A stretch of 64,000 nucleotides of DNA from Leptotrichia trevisanii DSM 22070 (GCF_000482505.1 NZ_AXVL01000005.1:101142-165141), one strand, 5' to 3'; numbered from the stretch's first letter, positions 7,336 to 16,608 are shown. Notes: a model not told the origin generated them from the letters alone. Program-made: numbers and translations.

Positions 7336-8373
7336 ATGTATATAGAAGAATTATTGAAGGAAGCGGATAAATCAATGGAAAATTACAAGTACGATGATGC
7401 ACTTGTATATTTAAAGTCAGTGCTTGAAATTGATGAGAATAATTATTCGGCACTGATGACACTTTCCAAACTTTATTCAGACTTTGGAATGTTTGAACAG
7501 GCGAAGGAATATGCGGAAAAATTGCAGAAAAAGTATCCTGATAGCAGGGATACGCTTTTTACGTTGGGATTTGTCTACCAGTCGCTTGGGAGATTGAAAA
7601 AGGCGATTTCGCTTTATAAAAAATTTCTGGAAATAGAAAAAAATTATTTTGTGTATCTTAATATGGGAATGTCCTATGCTTTGCTAAAGTATTATAGAAA
7701 GGCGATTGAAAACATTGACAAGGCGATTGAAATGGAGCCTGAAAGCTCAGAAGCATATGTGGAAAAAGGTGATTGCCTTACAATGATGGGCAAATATGAT
7801 GAGGCAATTTGTGAATATACAAGACTTTTAAATGCAAAATTTAACGAGGTGGAGGAATTTTCACTTTATGCACGGATGGGCGACACAATGGCTTATTCAA
7901 ACAATATAAAGGGAGTTGTGAAATATTATAATATCGCCATAAATTGTGATAATGTGGAAGATTATATATTTGAGGATTATTTTGAAATATTGTTCAGGGC
8001 AGAGGAGTTTGAGGAAATAAAACTTCTACTTTTAAATTATGAGAATGCGACGAACGAAAATAAAGGGCTTTCTAGAATAAAAATGCTGAATTTGCAGGGA
8101 AGGTTTTTTGTGAAAACGGAAGATTATGAAAATGCACAGAAGGTTTGTAATAAGATGATTATTTTAGAACCTGAAAATTCTCGTCATTACGTAAATTTGG
8201 CATACGTACTGGAATTGCAGAATAAATATGATGAAGCACTTGAATATGTTGACAAGATGGATAAATTTGTGGAAGACAAGGCATTTTTGAAGGAACTGAA
8301 AAAGAGATTGAGAAAAAATAAGAGAAAATTTGAAAAGGAAAATGAAAAAAGTTTAGAAAATAAAGAAAAGTAA
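7336..8373 (+). CDS. Tetratricopeptide-repeat protein
   Basis: A 345-residue protein built of TPR helices, with the typical spacing and small residues, for example LGRLKKAISLYKKFLEIEK, YYRKAIENIDKAIEMEPESS and QNKYDEALEYVDKMDKF. No signal peptide or membrane segment is visible, so it is probably cytoplasmic. The tail (from about 320) is strongly charged and lysine-rich. TPR proteins are binding scaffolds; the partner is unknown. It is followed 27 bp later by a kinase-like gene and probably forms an operon with it. Confidence 0.8.
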   Translation: MYIEELLKEADKSMENYKYDDALVYLKSVLEIDENNYSALMTLSKLYSDFGMFEQAKEYAEKLQKKYPDSRDTLFTLGFVYQSLGRLKKAISLYKKFLEIEKNYFVYLNMGMSYALLKYYRKAIENIDKAIEMEPESSEAYVEKGDCLTMMGKYDEAICEYTRLLNAKFNEVEEFSLYARMGDTMAYSNNIKGVVKYYNIAINCDNVEDYIFEDYFEILFRAEEFEEIKLLLLNYENATNENKGLSRIKMLNLQGRFFVKTEDYENAQKVCNKMIILEPENSRHYVNLAYVLELQNKYDEALEYVDKMDKFVEDKAFLKELKKRLRKNKRKFEKENEKSLENKEK

Positions 8374-8400
8374 AAAAATTAGAAATTATGAGGATTTTAA

Positions 8401-9315
8401 ATGGAAGAAAAAAATTATGAAGTTAATAAGAAATATGATGAAAAAATATTGATAAATGTACTGAAAAATTTTGATAAAACTGGGGAATATGTTGTAGAGC
8501 CAGGAAGAAATGAAATAAAAAAGTTTGAGATAGATATAGAAAATAATTTGAAAAAAGGGAATGAAAAAGAGAAAAAAAATAATAACATTGAAAATACTGA
8601 AACAAAAAAAATGGTAAATGTAAAAAAATTTAAACAAAAAGATTTCATTACAAACTTTTTCTACAAGTTTAAAGGCTCAAAAGCAAAACGTTCTTATGAA
8701 TATGCAAAAAAATTATTGGAATATAAAATAAAGACGCCAGAGCCAATCGCATATTTTGATGACTTTGTAAATGAAAATAATAAAAAAAACAGTTATTATA
8801 TAAGCGAGGAATTAAAATATGATTTTACCTGCCGGGAAGTTTTCTGGCCTGAGGATATTGAGCGGGACAAGGCTGAGCAGGGAGAAAACTACAAGATAAG
8901 CGAAGAAACCGAAAGAATGCTTGCAAAAGTAGAAAAAAATCGTGAAAAAATCATAAGACAGTTTGCAAAATTTTCGTTTTACTTGCATGAAAGCGGTGTG
9001 GAATTTGAAGATTACTCACCAGGAAATGTACTGATTAAGGACAAAAGTGGGAATTATGAATTTTATCTGGTTGACTTAAATAGAATGAAATTCGGAGTGA
9101 AACTGAATTTGGATAAAAGGATGAAAAATGTTTCACGGATGATGGAAGATGAAAAAATAGCCAGAATTTTTGCAAACGAATATGCGAAGTACTGCAAACA
9201 GAGGGAAGATTTAGTTTTTAGATATTTGAGATATTATATTAGAAAGCATAAGAGATATGTGTATTTTAAGGATATTACTCGTCCAGTAAGGAATATTTTT
9301 AAAGAGAAAAAGTAA
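8401..9315 (+). CDS. LPS-kinase-like (WaaP/Kdo-kinase type) protein
   Basis: A 304-residue soluble protein whose second half carries protein-kinase-fold motifs: FEDYSPGNVLIKD (catalytic-loop position, Asp then Asn) and YEFYLVDLNRMKFG (metal-binding Asp). This arrangement resembles Kdo/heptose kinases of LPS. The first 80 residues are extremely lysine- and asparagine-rich and probably disordered. A basic TRPVRNIFKEKK end could sit at the membrane surface. A distant, shorter relative lies at 15693-16373. The substrate is unknown; a role in LPS core phosphorylation is inferred from the family. Confidence 0.6.
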   Translation: MEEKNYEVNKKYDEKILINVLKNFDKTGEYVVEPGRNEIKKFEIDIENNLKKGNEKEKKNNNIENTETKKMVNVKKFKQKDFITNFFYKFKGSKAKRSYEYAKKLLEYKIKTPEPIAYFDDFVNENNKKNSYYISEELKYDFTCREVFWPEDIERDKAEQGENYKISEETERMLAKVEKNREKIIRQFAKFSFYLHESGVEFEDYSPGNVLIKDKSGNYEFYLVDLNRMKFGVKLNLDKRMKNVSRMMEDEKIARIFANEYAKYCKQREDLVFRYLRYYIRKHKRYVYFKDITRPVRNIFKEKK

Positions 9316-9342
9316 ATTTGTTTAATAATTTTAAAATTTATT

Positions 9343-9674
9343 TAATACTAAACCCCGTTTGAAAATAAGAAGAAATTTTTATAATAGGGTTGTTCGATAG
9401 TTAATAATCATTCAGTTTATTTTCGTAGGATTGCTCATTGCCGCAAATCCTACAACCTATGGCTAGTCTACGACATTTTTCTGCACTGACAAAAAACTCG
9501 CTATGCTCAGACAGTTTTGCCAGCACAGAAAAATGCTCCGACGGATTAGTTTATACTAGGCTTTGTTTAAAAAATGAAAATTATATCTTAAAATTACTCG
9601 AAAACATTAGGTTTATAATCCTTTATTAGAAAAGTTTGTAATAAATTCGTTATTTAAATGGGGTTTATTATTAG
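9343..9674. repeat. Miniature inverted-repeat element, copy 1
   Basis: About 330 bp bounded by imperfect terminal inverted repeats (TAATACTAAACCCCGTTTGA at the left; GTTATTTAAATGGGGTTTAT at the right). Inside are a small hairpin, GTAGGATT...AATCCTAC (9425-9452), and a longer imperfect hairpin running roughly 9464-9550 around the loop GCTATGCTCAG. Copy 2 lies at 41601-41877 with the same ends, the same CTCATTGCCGCA loop and the GGCTAG segment, but diverged stems. A 63-codon frame at 9438-9629 lies inside and is judged an accident. This looks like a non-autonomous mobile element. Confidence 0.7.
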
Positions 9675-9879
9675 TCAAACAATCTATTATAATTAAACTA
9701 AAATTGTCGTGATTTTTTTGGAATGAAATTGATTGTTTGAGCTTTTTCAGACTTTTTAAATTTTGATTAGTTTAAAGAGTTGACAATAACTTTTGTTAAA
9801 AAGCGAGTTTCAATTTTATTTCAAAAAAATGCTTAGACGAGCCGGGATTGTAAAGGGGATGGCGACTGATCCCCTTTAC
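9675..9879. other. Non-coding stretch with two strong hairpins before mnmG
   Basis: The 380 bp between the miniature element and mnmG contains no gene. It has a perfect 10-bp inverted repeat, TCAAACAATC (9675-9684) with GATTGTTTGA (9731-9740). It also has a perfect 11-bp hairpin, GTAAAGGGGAT - 8 bases - ATCCCCTTTAC (9850-9879). The second is GC-rich for this genome. It is not followed by a real T run on either strand, so it is a poor terminator. It could be a structured RNA or the palindromic end of a lost mobile element. A lone TTGACA occurs near 9780 without a convincing -10. Confidence 0.4.
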
Positions 9880-10057
9880 GTTTAAAAAAATAAAAGTATT
9901 GAGATAAACAAAAAAATAAATATTAATAAAAATAATCTTTGTCAATTTTAAATACAATTATTAAGATAAATATTTAGAGTTTAAATTAAATTTTTTGATA
10001 AGGTTATTAAATAAGAATATAAAAAAATAGATTAAATTGAAAGGGAAAATTTAAAAA

Positions 10058-11950
10058 ATGAAAAATTATGACATAATTGTTGTTGGAGCGGGACATGCTG
10101 GGGTGGAAGCTGCACTTGCTGCAGCGAGACATGGACTGAAAACAGCATTGTTTATGATATATCTTGACAATATTGCGATGATGTCGTGCAATCCGTCGGT
10201 TGGAGGTCCGGGAAAAAGCCATCTGGTGTCAGAACTTGGAATGCTTGGCGGAGAAATGGCAAGACACATTGACAAATACAACTTGCAGTTAAAGAACTTG
10301 AATCATACAAAGGGGCTGGCTTCCCGAATTACAAGGGCTCAAGCCGATAAATACTGGTACAGGGTTAAAATGAGGGAAATTATTGAAAAGCAGGAAAATC
10401 TGGATTTGGTGCAGGGAATTGTTGTAGATTTGATTGTAGAAAATAAGAAAGTTATGGGAGTTGAAGACAATCTTGGGATAAAATATGGGGCAAAGGCTGT
10501 TGTTTTATGTACTGGAACTTTCTTAGGCGGAGAATATGTTATGGGGGATGTAAAATATTCGGCAGGACGGCAAGGAGAGCCTGCGAGCGTTGATTTACCT
10601 GATAGGCTTGTGGAATATGGCTTTGAGCTGGATAGATACCAGACAGCCACTCCTCCGAGAATTGCCAAATCTTCAATTGATTTTTCAAAAACAGAGGAAT
10701 TAAAGGGAGAAGATAAGCCACGATATTTTTCTTACGAAACAAAAAAAGAATATAATTCGACTTTACCAACTTGGCTTACATTCACAACACCTGAAACAAT
10801 AAAAGTGGGACAGGAAATGTTAAAATATTCGCCAATTGTTACAGGAATTGTAAGTACAAAGGGGCCACGACATTGTCCTTCACTTGATAGAAAGATTATG
10901 AACTTTCCAGAAAAAACAAATCATCAGATATTTCTGGAGCAGGAATCTGTGGAATCGGACGAAATCTATATAAATGGATTTACAACAGCAATGCCACCAT
11001 TTGCACAGGAAGCGATGTTAAAAACAATCAGCGGGCTTGAAAATGCCAAAATTGTACGTTACGGGTATGCGGTGGAATATAACTTTGTACCTGCGTATCA
11101 GTTAAAATTAACTCTTGAAACAAAAGTTCTGGATGGACTTTATACAGCGGGGACGATTAATGGAACGAGTGGATATGAAGAGGCTGCCTGTCAAGGATTT
11201 ATGGCTGGAGTGAATGCTGCGAGAAAAATTTTAGGAAAAAAGGAAATTGTGATTGACAGAAGTGAGGGATATATCGGTGTTTTGATAGACGATATAATAA
11301 ACAAAAAAACGCCAGAGCCTTATCGTGTATTGCCTTCAAGAGCTGAATACAGACTGACTTTGCGTCAAGACAACATTTTTATAAGACTTTTGGAAAAAGC
11401 GAAGGAAATTGGGTTATTAGATGCTGAAAAATTGACAGAACTTGAAGATACGTGTCAGGAAATTGAAAATGAAATCGAAAGACTAAAGAGCATTACAGTT
11501 TATCCAACTAAGGAAAATAATGAAAAATTACTTGAAATTGTAGAAAAACAAAATCAATCTGAAAGTGAGGAAATTGAAAAAAATAGTAAAAATAGTATGA
11601 ACAGCCCTGTTTCAGCCTTTGAATTTCTTGCGAGAAAAGAAATTAATTATGATAATTTAAGTGAATTTGTGGAAACTGTGGAATTATCGGATTTAGCGAA
11701 GGAACAAGTAGAAATAAATGCGAAATATAACGTATTTATTGAAAGGGAAAAGGCACAGATTGAGAAATTTAAAAAACTGGAAAAAATGATAATTCCAAAG
11801 GACTTTGACTATGAAAGTGTAAAAGGGCTTAGTAATATTGCCATTTCGGGGCTTATATGTGGACAGCCTGAAACAATTGGGCAGGCTAGCAGAATTAGTG
11901 GAGTTACTTATAATGATATTTCACTTTTAATTGCGATTTTGAAGAATTGA
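10058..11950 (+). CDS. mnmG: tRNA uridine-5-carboxymethylaminomethyl modification enzyme MnmG (GidA)
   Basis: MnmG (630 residues) works with MnmE to place carboxymethylaminomethyl groups on U34 of certain tRNAs, using FAD and a folate carrier. The N-terminal FAD-binding motif is VVGAGHAGVEAALAAARHG, followed by MSCNPSVGGPGKSHL. The conserved GTINGTSGYEEAACQGFMAG is near the middle, and the tail (SRISGVTYNDISLL) is the MnmE-binding region. Length is normal, with an acidic low-complexity insert around residues 490-520. A GGGAAAA ribosome site precedes the ATG. MnmE is not in the window. Confidence 0.97.
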   Translation: MKNYDIIVVGAGHAGVEAALAAARHGLKTALFMIYLDNIAMMSCNPSVGGPGKSHLVSELGMLGGEMARHIDKYNLQLKNLNHTKGLASRITRAQADKYWYRVKMREIIEKQENLDLVQGIVVDLIVENKKVMGVEDNLGIKYGAKAVVLCTGTFLGGEYVMGDVKYSAGRQGEPASVDLPDRLVEYGFELDRYQTATPPRIAKSSIDFSKTEELKGEDKPRYFSYETKKEYNSTLPTWLTFTTPETIKVGQEMLKYSPIVTGIVSTKGPRHCPSLDRKIMNFPEKTNHQIFLEQESVESDEIYINGFTTAMPPFAQEAMLKTISGLENAKIVRYGYAVEYNFVPAYQLKLTLETKVLDGLYTAGTINGTSGYEEAACQGFMAGVNAARKILGKKEIVIDRSEGYIGVLIDDIINKKTPEPYRVLPSRAEYRLTLRQDNIFIRLLEKAKEIGLLDAEKLTELEDTCQEIENEIERLKSITVYPTKENNEKLLEIVEKQNQSESEEIEKNSKNSMNSPVSAFEFLARKEINYDNLSEFVETVELSDLAKEQVEINAKYNVFIEREKAQIEKFKKLEKMIIPKDFDYESVKGLSNIAISGLICGQPETIGQASRISGVTYNDISLLIAILKN

Positions 11951-12055
11951 TGTATAAAGTTAAATAATACTGGAGTTTGAATAGCATAGTTATGGTTTTC
12001 AAGTTCAGTTTTAATTAATTTTATTATGATATTTGAAAATTTAGGAAGGAAAAGA

Positions 12056-13459
12056 ATGGAAGAAAGTATAAAAGAAAAAAACAGTTTAGCAGATAACAAA
12101 AAAACAAGGTTTGGAACGGAATCAATCCCAAAACTTCTGATTTCACTTGCAATACCGGCAATTATTGCCAATCTTGTGAATGCGCTTTATAATATTGTGG
12201 ATCAAGTTTTTATCGGGCAGAAAATCGGATTTTTGGGAAATGCGGCTACGAATGTGGCTTTTCCACTTACGACAATTTGTCTTGCGATTGGACTTATGAC
12301 GGGAGTGGGGGCTGCGACGAACTTTAATCTGGAATTAGGTAGAAAGCGTCCAAAAAGAGCAAAAAGTGTGGCTGGAACGGCAGTAACGATGCTTCTTTTA
12401 GGTGGAATTATATTATGCATATTGATTAATATATTTTTAAAGCCTATGTTAACAGCATTCGGTGCGACAAATCAGATTTTTGACTATGCTATTGAATATA
12501 CTCGGATTACATCTTTAGGGATACCATTTTTATTATTTTCAATAGGGGCAAACCCTTTGGTAAGAGCTGATGGAAATGCCTTTTATTCGATGCTTGCGAT
12601 AGTTGTTGGATCGCTTGTAAATACTATATTAGATCCGTTATTTATGTTTGGATTTGATATGGGGATGGATGGTGCGGCTTGGGCAACTGTAATTGGGCAG
12701 TTTGTATCAGCAGTTATGCTAGCTTTGTATTTTTTCAGATTTAAAAGCGTGAAATTTGAGTTAAGGGATTTTAAGATAAGAATACGAGAAATAGGGATTT
12801 TATTTGCATTAGGGACATCGCCTTTTATTTTTCAATGTTCTGCTTTAGTTATTCAAATTGTAACAAATAATCTGCTAAAGATATACGGGGCAAAATCCAT
12901 TTATGGAAGTGAAATTCCAATTGCTGTTGCTGGAATTGTTATGAAAATAAATGTTATATTTATAGCGATTGTATTGGGACTGACACAGGGAGCACAGCCT
13001 ATTGCAGGATACAACTATGGAGCAAGGAAATATACGAGAGTCCGTGAAATATTAAATTTGACATTAAAAGCCGCTTTTGTTATTTCAATAGTAGCATTTG
13101 CGATATTCCAAATTTTCCCTGTACAGATAATTTCTGTATTTGGAAGTGGAAGCGAACTTTACTTTAAATACGGAACAAAATATATGAGAATATTTTTATT
13201 TTTCATATTTTTAAATGGTATTCAAGGTGCGATTACAATGTTTTTAACATCAATTGGAAGGGCATTTCAAGGGGCTTTTTTGTCACTTGTAAGACAAATT
13301 ATATCACTTTTGCCGCTACTTATAATTTTACCGTATTTTATGGGAGTTGATGGAATTATGTTCGCTTTTCCAATAGCGGATCTGGTAGCATTTATTGTAT
13401 CGGTAATCATTTTGAAAAAGGAAATGAAAAGAATTCCTAAATTGGATGAAGACAATTAA
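12056..13459 (+). CDS. MATE-family multidrug exporter
   Basis: A 467-residue integral membrane protein with about twelve hydrophobic segments arranged as two similar halves. The first helix region reads SLAIPAIIANLVNALYNIVD, followed by QVFIGQ, a typical MATE/NorM-MepA start. The second half has GLTQGAQPIAGYNYGARKY, a well-conserved MATE motif. MATE proteins expel drugs or metabolites in exchange for Na+ or H+. The ATG at 12056, with AGGAAGGA just upstream, is preferred over an in-frame ATG at 12026 that lacks a ribosome site. Its substrate cannot be told from sequence. Confidence 0.9.
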   Translation: MEESIKEKNSLADNKKTRFGTESIPKLLISLAIPAIIANLVNALYNIVDQVFIGQKIGFLGNAATNVAFPLTTICLAIGLMTGVGAATNFNLELGRKRPKRAKSVAGTAVTMLLLGGIILCILINIFLKPMLTAFGATNQIFDYAIEYTRITSLGIPFLLFSIGANPLVRADGNAFYSMLAIVVGSLVNTILDPLFMFGFDMGMDGAAWATVIGQFVSAVMLALYFFRFKSVKFELRDFKIRIREIGILFALGTSPFIFQCSALVIQIVTNNLLKIYGAKSIYGSEIPIAVAGIVMKINVIFIAIVLGLTQGAQPIAGYNYGARKYTRVREILNLTLKAAFVISIVAFAIFQIFPVQIISVFGSGSELYFKYGTKYMRIFLFFIFLNGIQGAITMFLTSIGRAFQGAFLSLVRQIISLLPLLIILPYFMGVDGIMFAFPIADLVAFIVSVIILKKEMKRIPKLDEDN

Positions 13460-13485
13460 AAAGATTGAAAAAGGAGAAAAATTTA

Positions 13486-14052
13486 ATGAAATTAATAGTG
13501 GGACTGGGAAATCCTGGAGAACAGTATAAATTGACAAGGCATAATATCGGTTTTATATTTATTGACGAATATTTGAAGGAAAATAATATAAATGATGTAA
13601 GGGAAAAGTTTAAGTCGCTGTTTGTACAGACTAATTATAAAGGGGATAAAGTTTTTTACCAAAAGCCAACTACATTTATGAATTTGAGTGGAGAAGCAGT
13701 TGGAGAAGCTGTCAGATTTTTTAAAATTGATCCGAAAACGGAACTTTTTGTAATTTATGACGATATGGATATGCAGTTTGGAAAACTGAAAATTAAGCAA
13801 AATGGAAGTGCAGGGGGACACAATGGCATAAAATCCATTATTTCCCATGTTGGAAATGAATTTGTGCGAATAAAATTTGGAATTGGAAAACCAAAGACGA
13901 AGGAAGAAACACTGGGATTTGTACTAGGAAAATTTTCGCCTGAGGAAAAGGAAGTTGTGAAAGATTCAAGAGAGAAAATATTTAATTTGATTGACGATAT
14001 AAAAGATGATATGATAATTTCAAAGTTAATGAATAAATATAACACTAAATAA
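13486..14052 (+). CDS. pth: Peptidyl-tRNA hydrolase
   Basis: Pth releases tRNA from peptidyl-tRNAs that drop off the ribosome. The 188-residue protein has the family pattern: MKLIVGLGNPGEQYKLTRHN at the start with catalytic His19, then KPTTFMNLSGEAV, YDDMDMQFGKLKIK and GSAGGHNGIKSI. Length is normal. The ATG at 13486 is chosen because AAAGGAG precedes it and the protein starts exactly at the conserved MKLIVGLGNPG; a TTG seven codons earlier is unlikely. Confidence 0.96.
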   Translation: MKLIVGLGNPGEQYKLTRHNIGFIFIDEYLKENNINDVREKFKSLFVQTNYKGDKVFYQKPTTFMNLSGEAVGEAVRFFKIDPKTELFVIYDDMDMQFGKLKIKQNGSAGGHNGIKSIISHVGNEFVRIKFGIGKPKTKEETLGFVLGKFSPEEKEVVKDSREKIFNLIDDIKDDMIISKLMNKYNTK

Positions 14053-14071
14053 AAAAGAAAGGAATGGTTTA

Positions 14072-14773
14072 ATGGGTAACGTTATTTTAAAATGCACTAA
14101 TTTATCCAAAACTTATGATTTTGATAATGCATTAAATAATGTAAATTTATCAATAGAAACTGGTAAAATTATTGGATTATTAGGACCAAATGGAAGTGGA
14201 AAAACAACTTTTATAAAGCTGTTAAATGGACTTCTGAAACCTACTGAAGGAGAAATTTTTATAGACGGAAAAAATCCAGGAGTAGAAACTAAAAAGATTG
14301 TTGCATATTTGCCTGATAAAAATTATTTGGATAATTCTAAGACAGTAAAGGCGATTTTACAGCTATTTGCAGACTTTTATGATGATTTTGACTTGGAAAA
14401 GGCACAAAATATGTTAAAGGATCTAGGAATTGACATTACAAGAAGGTTTAAGCTGCTTTCAAAAGGGATGAAGGAAAAGGTTCAGTTAATACTGGTTATG
14501 TGCAGACGTGCCAAGTTGTATCTATTGGATGAACCAATAGCGGGAGTCGATCCTGCGGCAAGGGATTATATTTTAAATACTGTTATAAAAAATTATAACA
14601 GGGAAGCAGCAGTTATTATTTCCACACATTTAATAGCGGATGTGGAAAAGGTGCTGGATGAAGCAATTTTCATAAGTAAAGGTGAAATTTTGCTTTATCA
14701 GGATGTAAAAAGTATAATAAGTGAGCATAATAAAACAGTTGACGAATACTTTAGGGAGGTGTTTAAATATTGA
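14072..14773 (+). CDS. ABC transporter ATP-binding protein
   Basis: A 233-residue ABC ATPase with Walker A GPNGSGKTTF (about residue 39), a signature-like LSKGMKEKVQLIL and Walker B LYLLDEPIAGVDP. The signature lacks the common LSGGQ wording, as is usual in this export-type subfamily. With the overlapping gene at 14770 it forms a two-gene exporter. The lack of a binding protein and the resemblance to YtrB/EcsA-type ATPases suggest export or cell-envelope regulation rather than uptake. Confidence 0.9.
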   Translation: MGNVILKCTNLSKTYDFDNALNNVNLSIETGKIIGLLGPNGSGKTTFIKLLNGLLKPTEGEIFIDGKNPGVETKKIVAYLPDKNYLDNSKTVKAILQLFADFYDDFDLEKAQNMLKDLGIDITRRFKLLSKGMKEKVQLILVMCRRAKLYLLDEPIAGVDPAARDYILNTVIKNYNREAAVIISTHLIADVEKVLDEAIFISKGEILLYQDVKSIISEHNKTVDEYFREVFKY

Positions 14774-15606
14774 AGAATCTAGGCAAATTAATCAAATATG
14801 ATTTTATGGATGTGAGCAAACTGATAATACCGTTTTATATCGGAATGGGAGTAATGGGAATTGTTATAAGAGTATTTTGGTTCATTTTATTAAATGAGAA
14901 AATTGATGACAGGGTAAGAATTTCTACAGGTGTTTTTCAGTTTATGTCGTATTTTGGCTATGTAATTGCAATTATTGGGATAATCTTGATGACTTATTAT
15001 GCGGTAATAATCCGTTATTACCGTTCTATTTATGGAAATGAGGGATATTTGACAAATACTCTTCCAATTGAAACATACGAAATAATTTTGGCAAAATTAT
15101 TAACATTTTTTAGCTGGTTTGTTGTAAATGGGATTATAATATTTTTTACTTTCTGGTTTATTATTCCCGTGGAGGGAATATTTAAGGCAAATATATTCAG
15201 GCCTGAAGTTTTGCGTGAAATAGAAATGTTTTTACGTCATTCTGTAGGGACAGCTCTGATTATCGGTATTATTTCAATGCTAGTTATGACAATTGAAAAA
15301 ATATTATTTTTATTTCTTTGTGTAAGTATTGCAAATATGGTAAAGTCTTACAGAATTTTGACTGGAATTGGAGCATATATAATTCTTGGAGGGATTATAG
15401 GTTTAATAAAACAAGTTATATTAACTTTTACATATATTTTTGATAAAAATTATGGTAATTATGATAATTCAGAATGGGAAGTTTTAAGAACATTTGAAAA
15501 TGTATTTAATACTAATCTGGGAATGCTTTTCACAAGTATAGTATTTTCAGTTATCTTATTTTTTGTGGTAAATTATTTGTTAAAAAATAAGCTAAATTTG
15601 GAATAA
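14770..15606 (+). CDS. ABC transporter permease-like membrane protein
   Basis: A 278-residue protein with about six hydrophobic segments and no other recognisable domain; it is the likely membrane partner of the ATPase at 14072. It starts with TTG at 14770, overlapping the ATPase stop by four bases, with GGGAGGTG as ribosome site, so translation is coupled. Substrate is unknown. A bidirectional terminator follows at 15618-15670. Confidence 0.75.
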   Translation: MKNLGKLIKYDFMDVSKLIIPFYIGMGVMGIVIRVFWFILLNEKIDDRVRISTGVFQFMSYFGYVIAIIGIILMTYYAVIIRYYRSIYGNEGYLTNTLPIETYEIILAKLLTFFSWFVVNGIIIFFTFWFIIPVEGIFKANIFRPEVLREIEMFLRHSVGTALIIGIISMLVMTIEKILFLFLCVSIANMVKSYRILTGIGAYIILGGIIGLIKQVILTFTYIFDKNYGNYDNSEWEVLRTFENVFNTNLGMLFTSIVFSVILFFVVNYLLKNKLNLE

Positions 15607-15617
15607 ATTTAAATAAA

Positions 15618-15670
15618 TAAAAAACTCTAAAGAAAACTGGTGTATAGTTAGTTCAATTTAGAGTTTTTTT
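15618..15670. terminator. Bidirectional terminator between convergent genes
   Basis: AAAACTCTAAA (15621-15631) pairs with TTTAGAGTTTT (15657-15667), flanked by A and T runs on both sides and with a loop of about 25 bases. It can serve the ABC permease gene on the plus strand and the kinase-like gene on the minus strand. Confidence 0.65.
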
Positions 15671-15692
15671 GTTTATTAAATGGACTTAAAAT

Positions 15693-16373
15693 TTATCTGT
15701 TCAAAATTTTTTCAGTCTGCTTCAAATCTTTTTCTCTCGAAGCAACACCATATTTTTTCTTAATTTCCTCCAGCTTATCAATAATCTTCTGATTCTCTTC
15801 TCTTGAAAAGTTTTTTACCGATAAAAAAAATTTCATTGAACCTTCAAAACTTCTGATAGACTTTGTTAAAAAAAGACGTTTTCTAAAAAAAGGCGGCTTT
15901 CTCACAATATCGTCAAAATCAATAAAGGCAATTTTACCGCTATTCCTATCTATAAAAAAATTACCTAAACTAAAGTCCATATGATAATATCCCTTTTCAA
16001 AAAACTTTGTTTCAAAATCTAACCACAAATCAACTGTTTTATATGCAAGCTCAAAATCATCCTTTTCAACTAAATAATTATAATAAGATATAAAATCCCC
16101 TTTAAACGTTTTATTTATATTTTCCGAAACAGTTTCTATCTTTATATGTAAAGGTGTATATTTTATAACCTTATATTCTGTAATTTTCATAAAATTCAAT
16201 TCTGGAAAATCCTTTTCCAGATACTTTGCAATCTCAAAGGAATTTTTTCCCTTTTCCCGTGTAAATCCAAAAAAAATCTTCAAAGCCTTCTTGCTTTTAT
16301 ATTCATAAGTTTTGTAAAAAAATTTTTTTTCATTATCTATATTTAAATTTTTATTTTCCTGCATTTTTATCAT
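15693..16373 (-). CDS. LPS-kinase-like protein, short form
   Basis: A protein of about 226 residues with kinase-fold motifs YYHMDFSLGNFFID (catalytic loop, Asp and Asn) and KIAFIDFDDIVRKPPF (metal-binding Asp). These resemble Kdo/lipopolysaccharide kinases and RIO-like phosphotransferases. It is a distant relative of the protein at 8401-9315. The start is uncertain: the ATG at 16373 is nearest to AAAGGA, while ATGs at 16364 and 16427 are also in frame. The substrate is not known; LPS core sugar is the likeliest by family. Confidence 0.55.
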   Translation of the reverse strand: MIKMQENKNLNIDNEKKFFYKTYEYKSKKALKIFFGFTREKGKNSFEIAKYLEKDFPELNFMKITEYKVIKYTPLHIKIETVSENINKTFKGDFISYYNYLVEKDDFELAYKTVDLWLDFETKFFEKGYYHMDFSLGNFFIDRNSGKIAFIDFDDIVRKPPFFRKRLFLTKSIRSFEGSMKFFLSVKNFSREENQKIIDKLEEIKKKYGVASREKDLKQTEKILNR

Positions 16374-16608
16374 TTTTCCTTTATTTTTTATTCTTTTCAT
16401 AGTAAAATTATTTAAAGCGAAGTTCATAGTTTATAGCTATGTTACACAAACTTTAAATTATCAATCTGATTTTTATTCTAACATATTCTATTTTTTATTT
16501 CAATAATTAAAAATTAAATGGACAGAGTAAAAAACTTTTATCCAAAATATATTGATTTTTATAATTAACTGACGTAAAATAAGATAATAATAATGAAAGG
16601 AAGGCAAA

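Noticed and set aside
9438..9629. 63-codon open reading frame inside the miniature element
   Set aside because: It runs through the hairpin arms of the repeat, has no ribosome site and is not preserved in the second copy; its codons follow the inverted repeat, not protein constraint.
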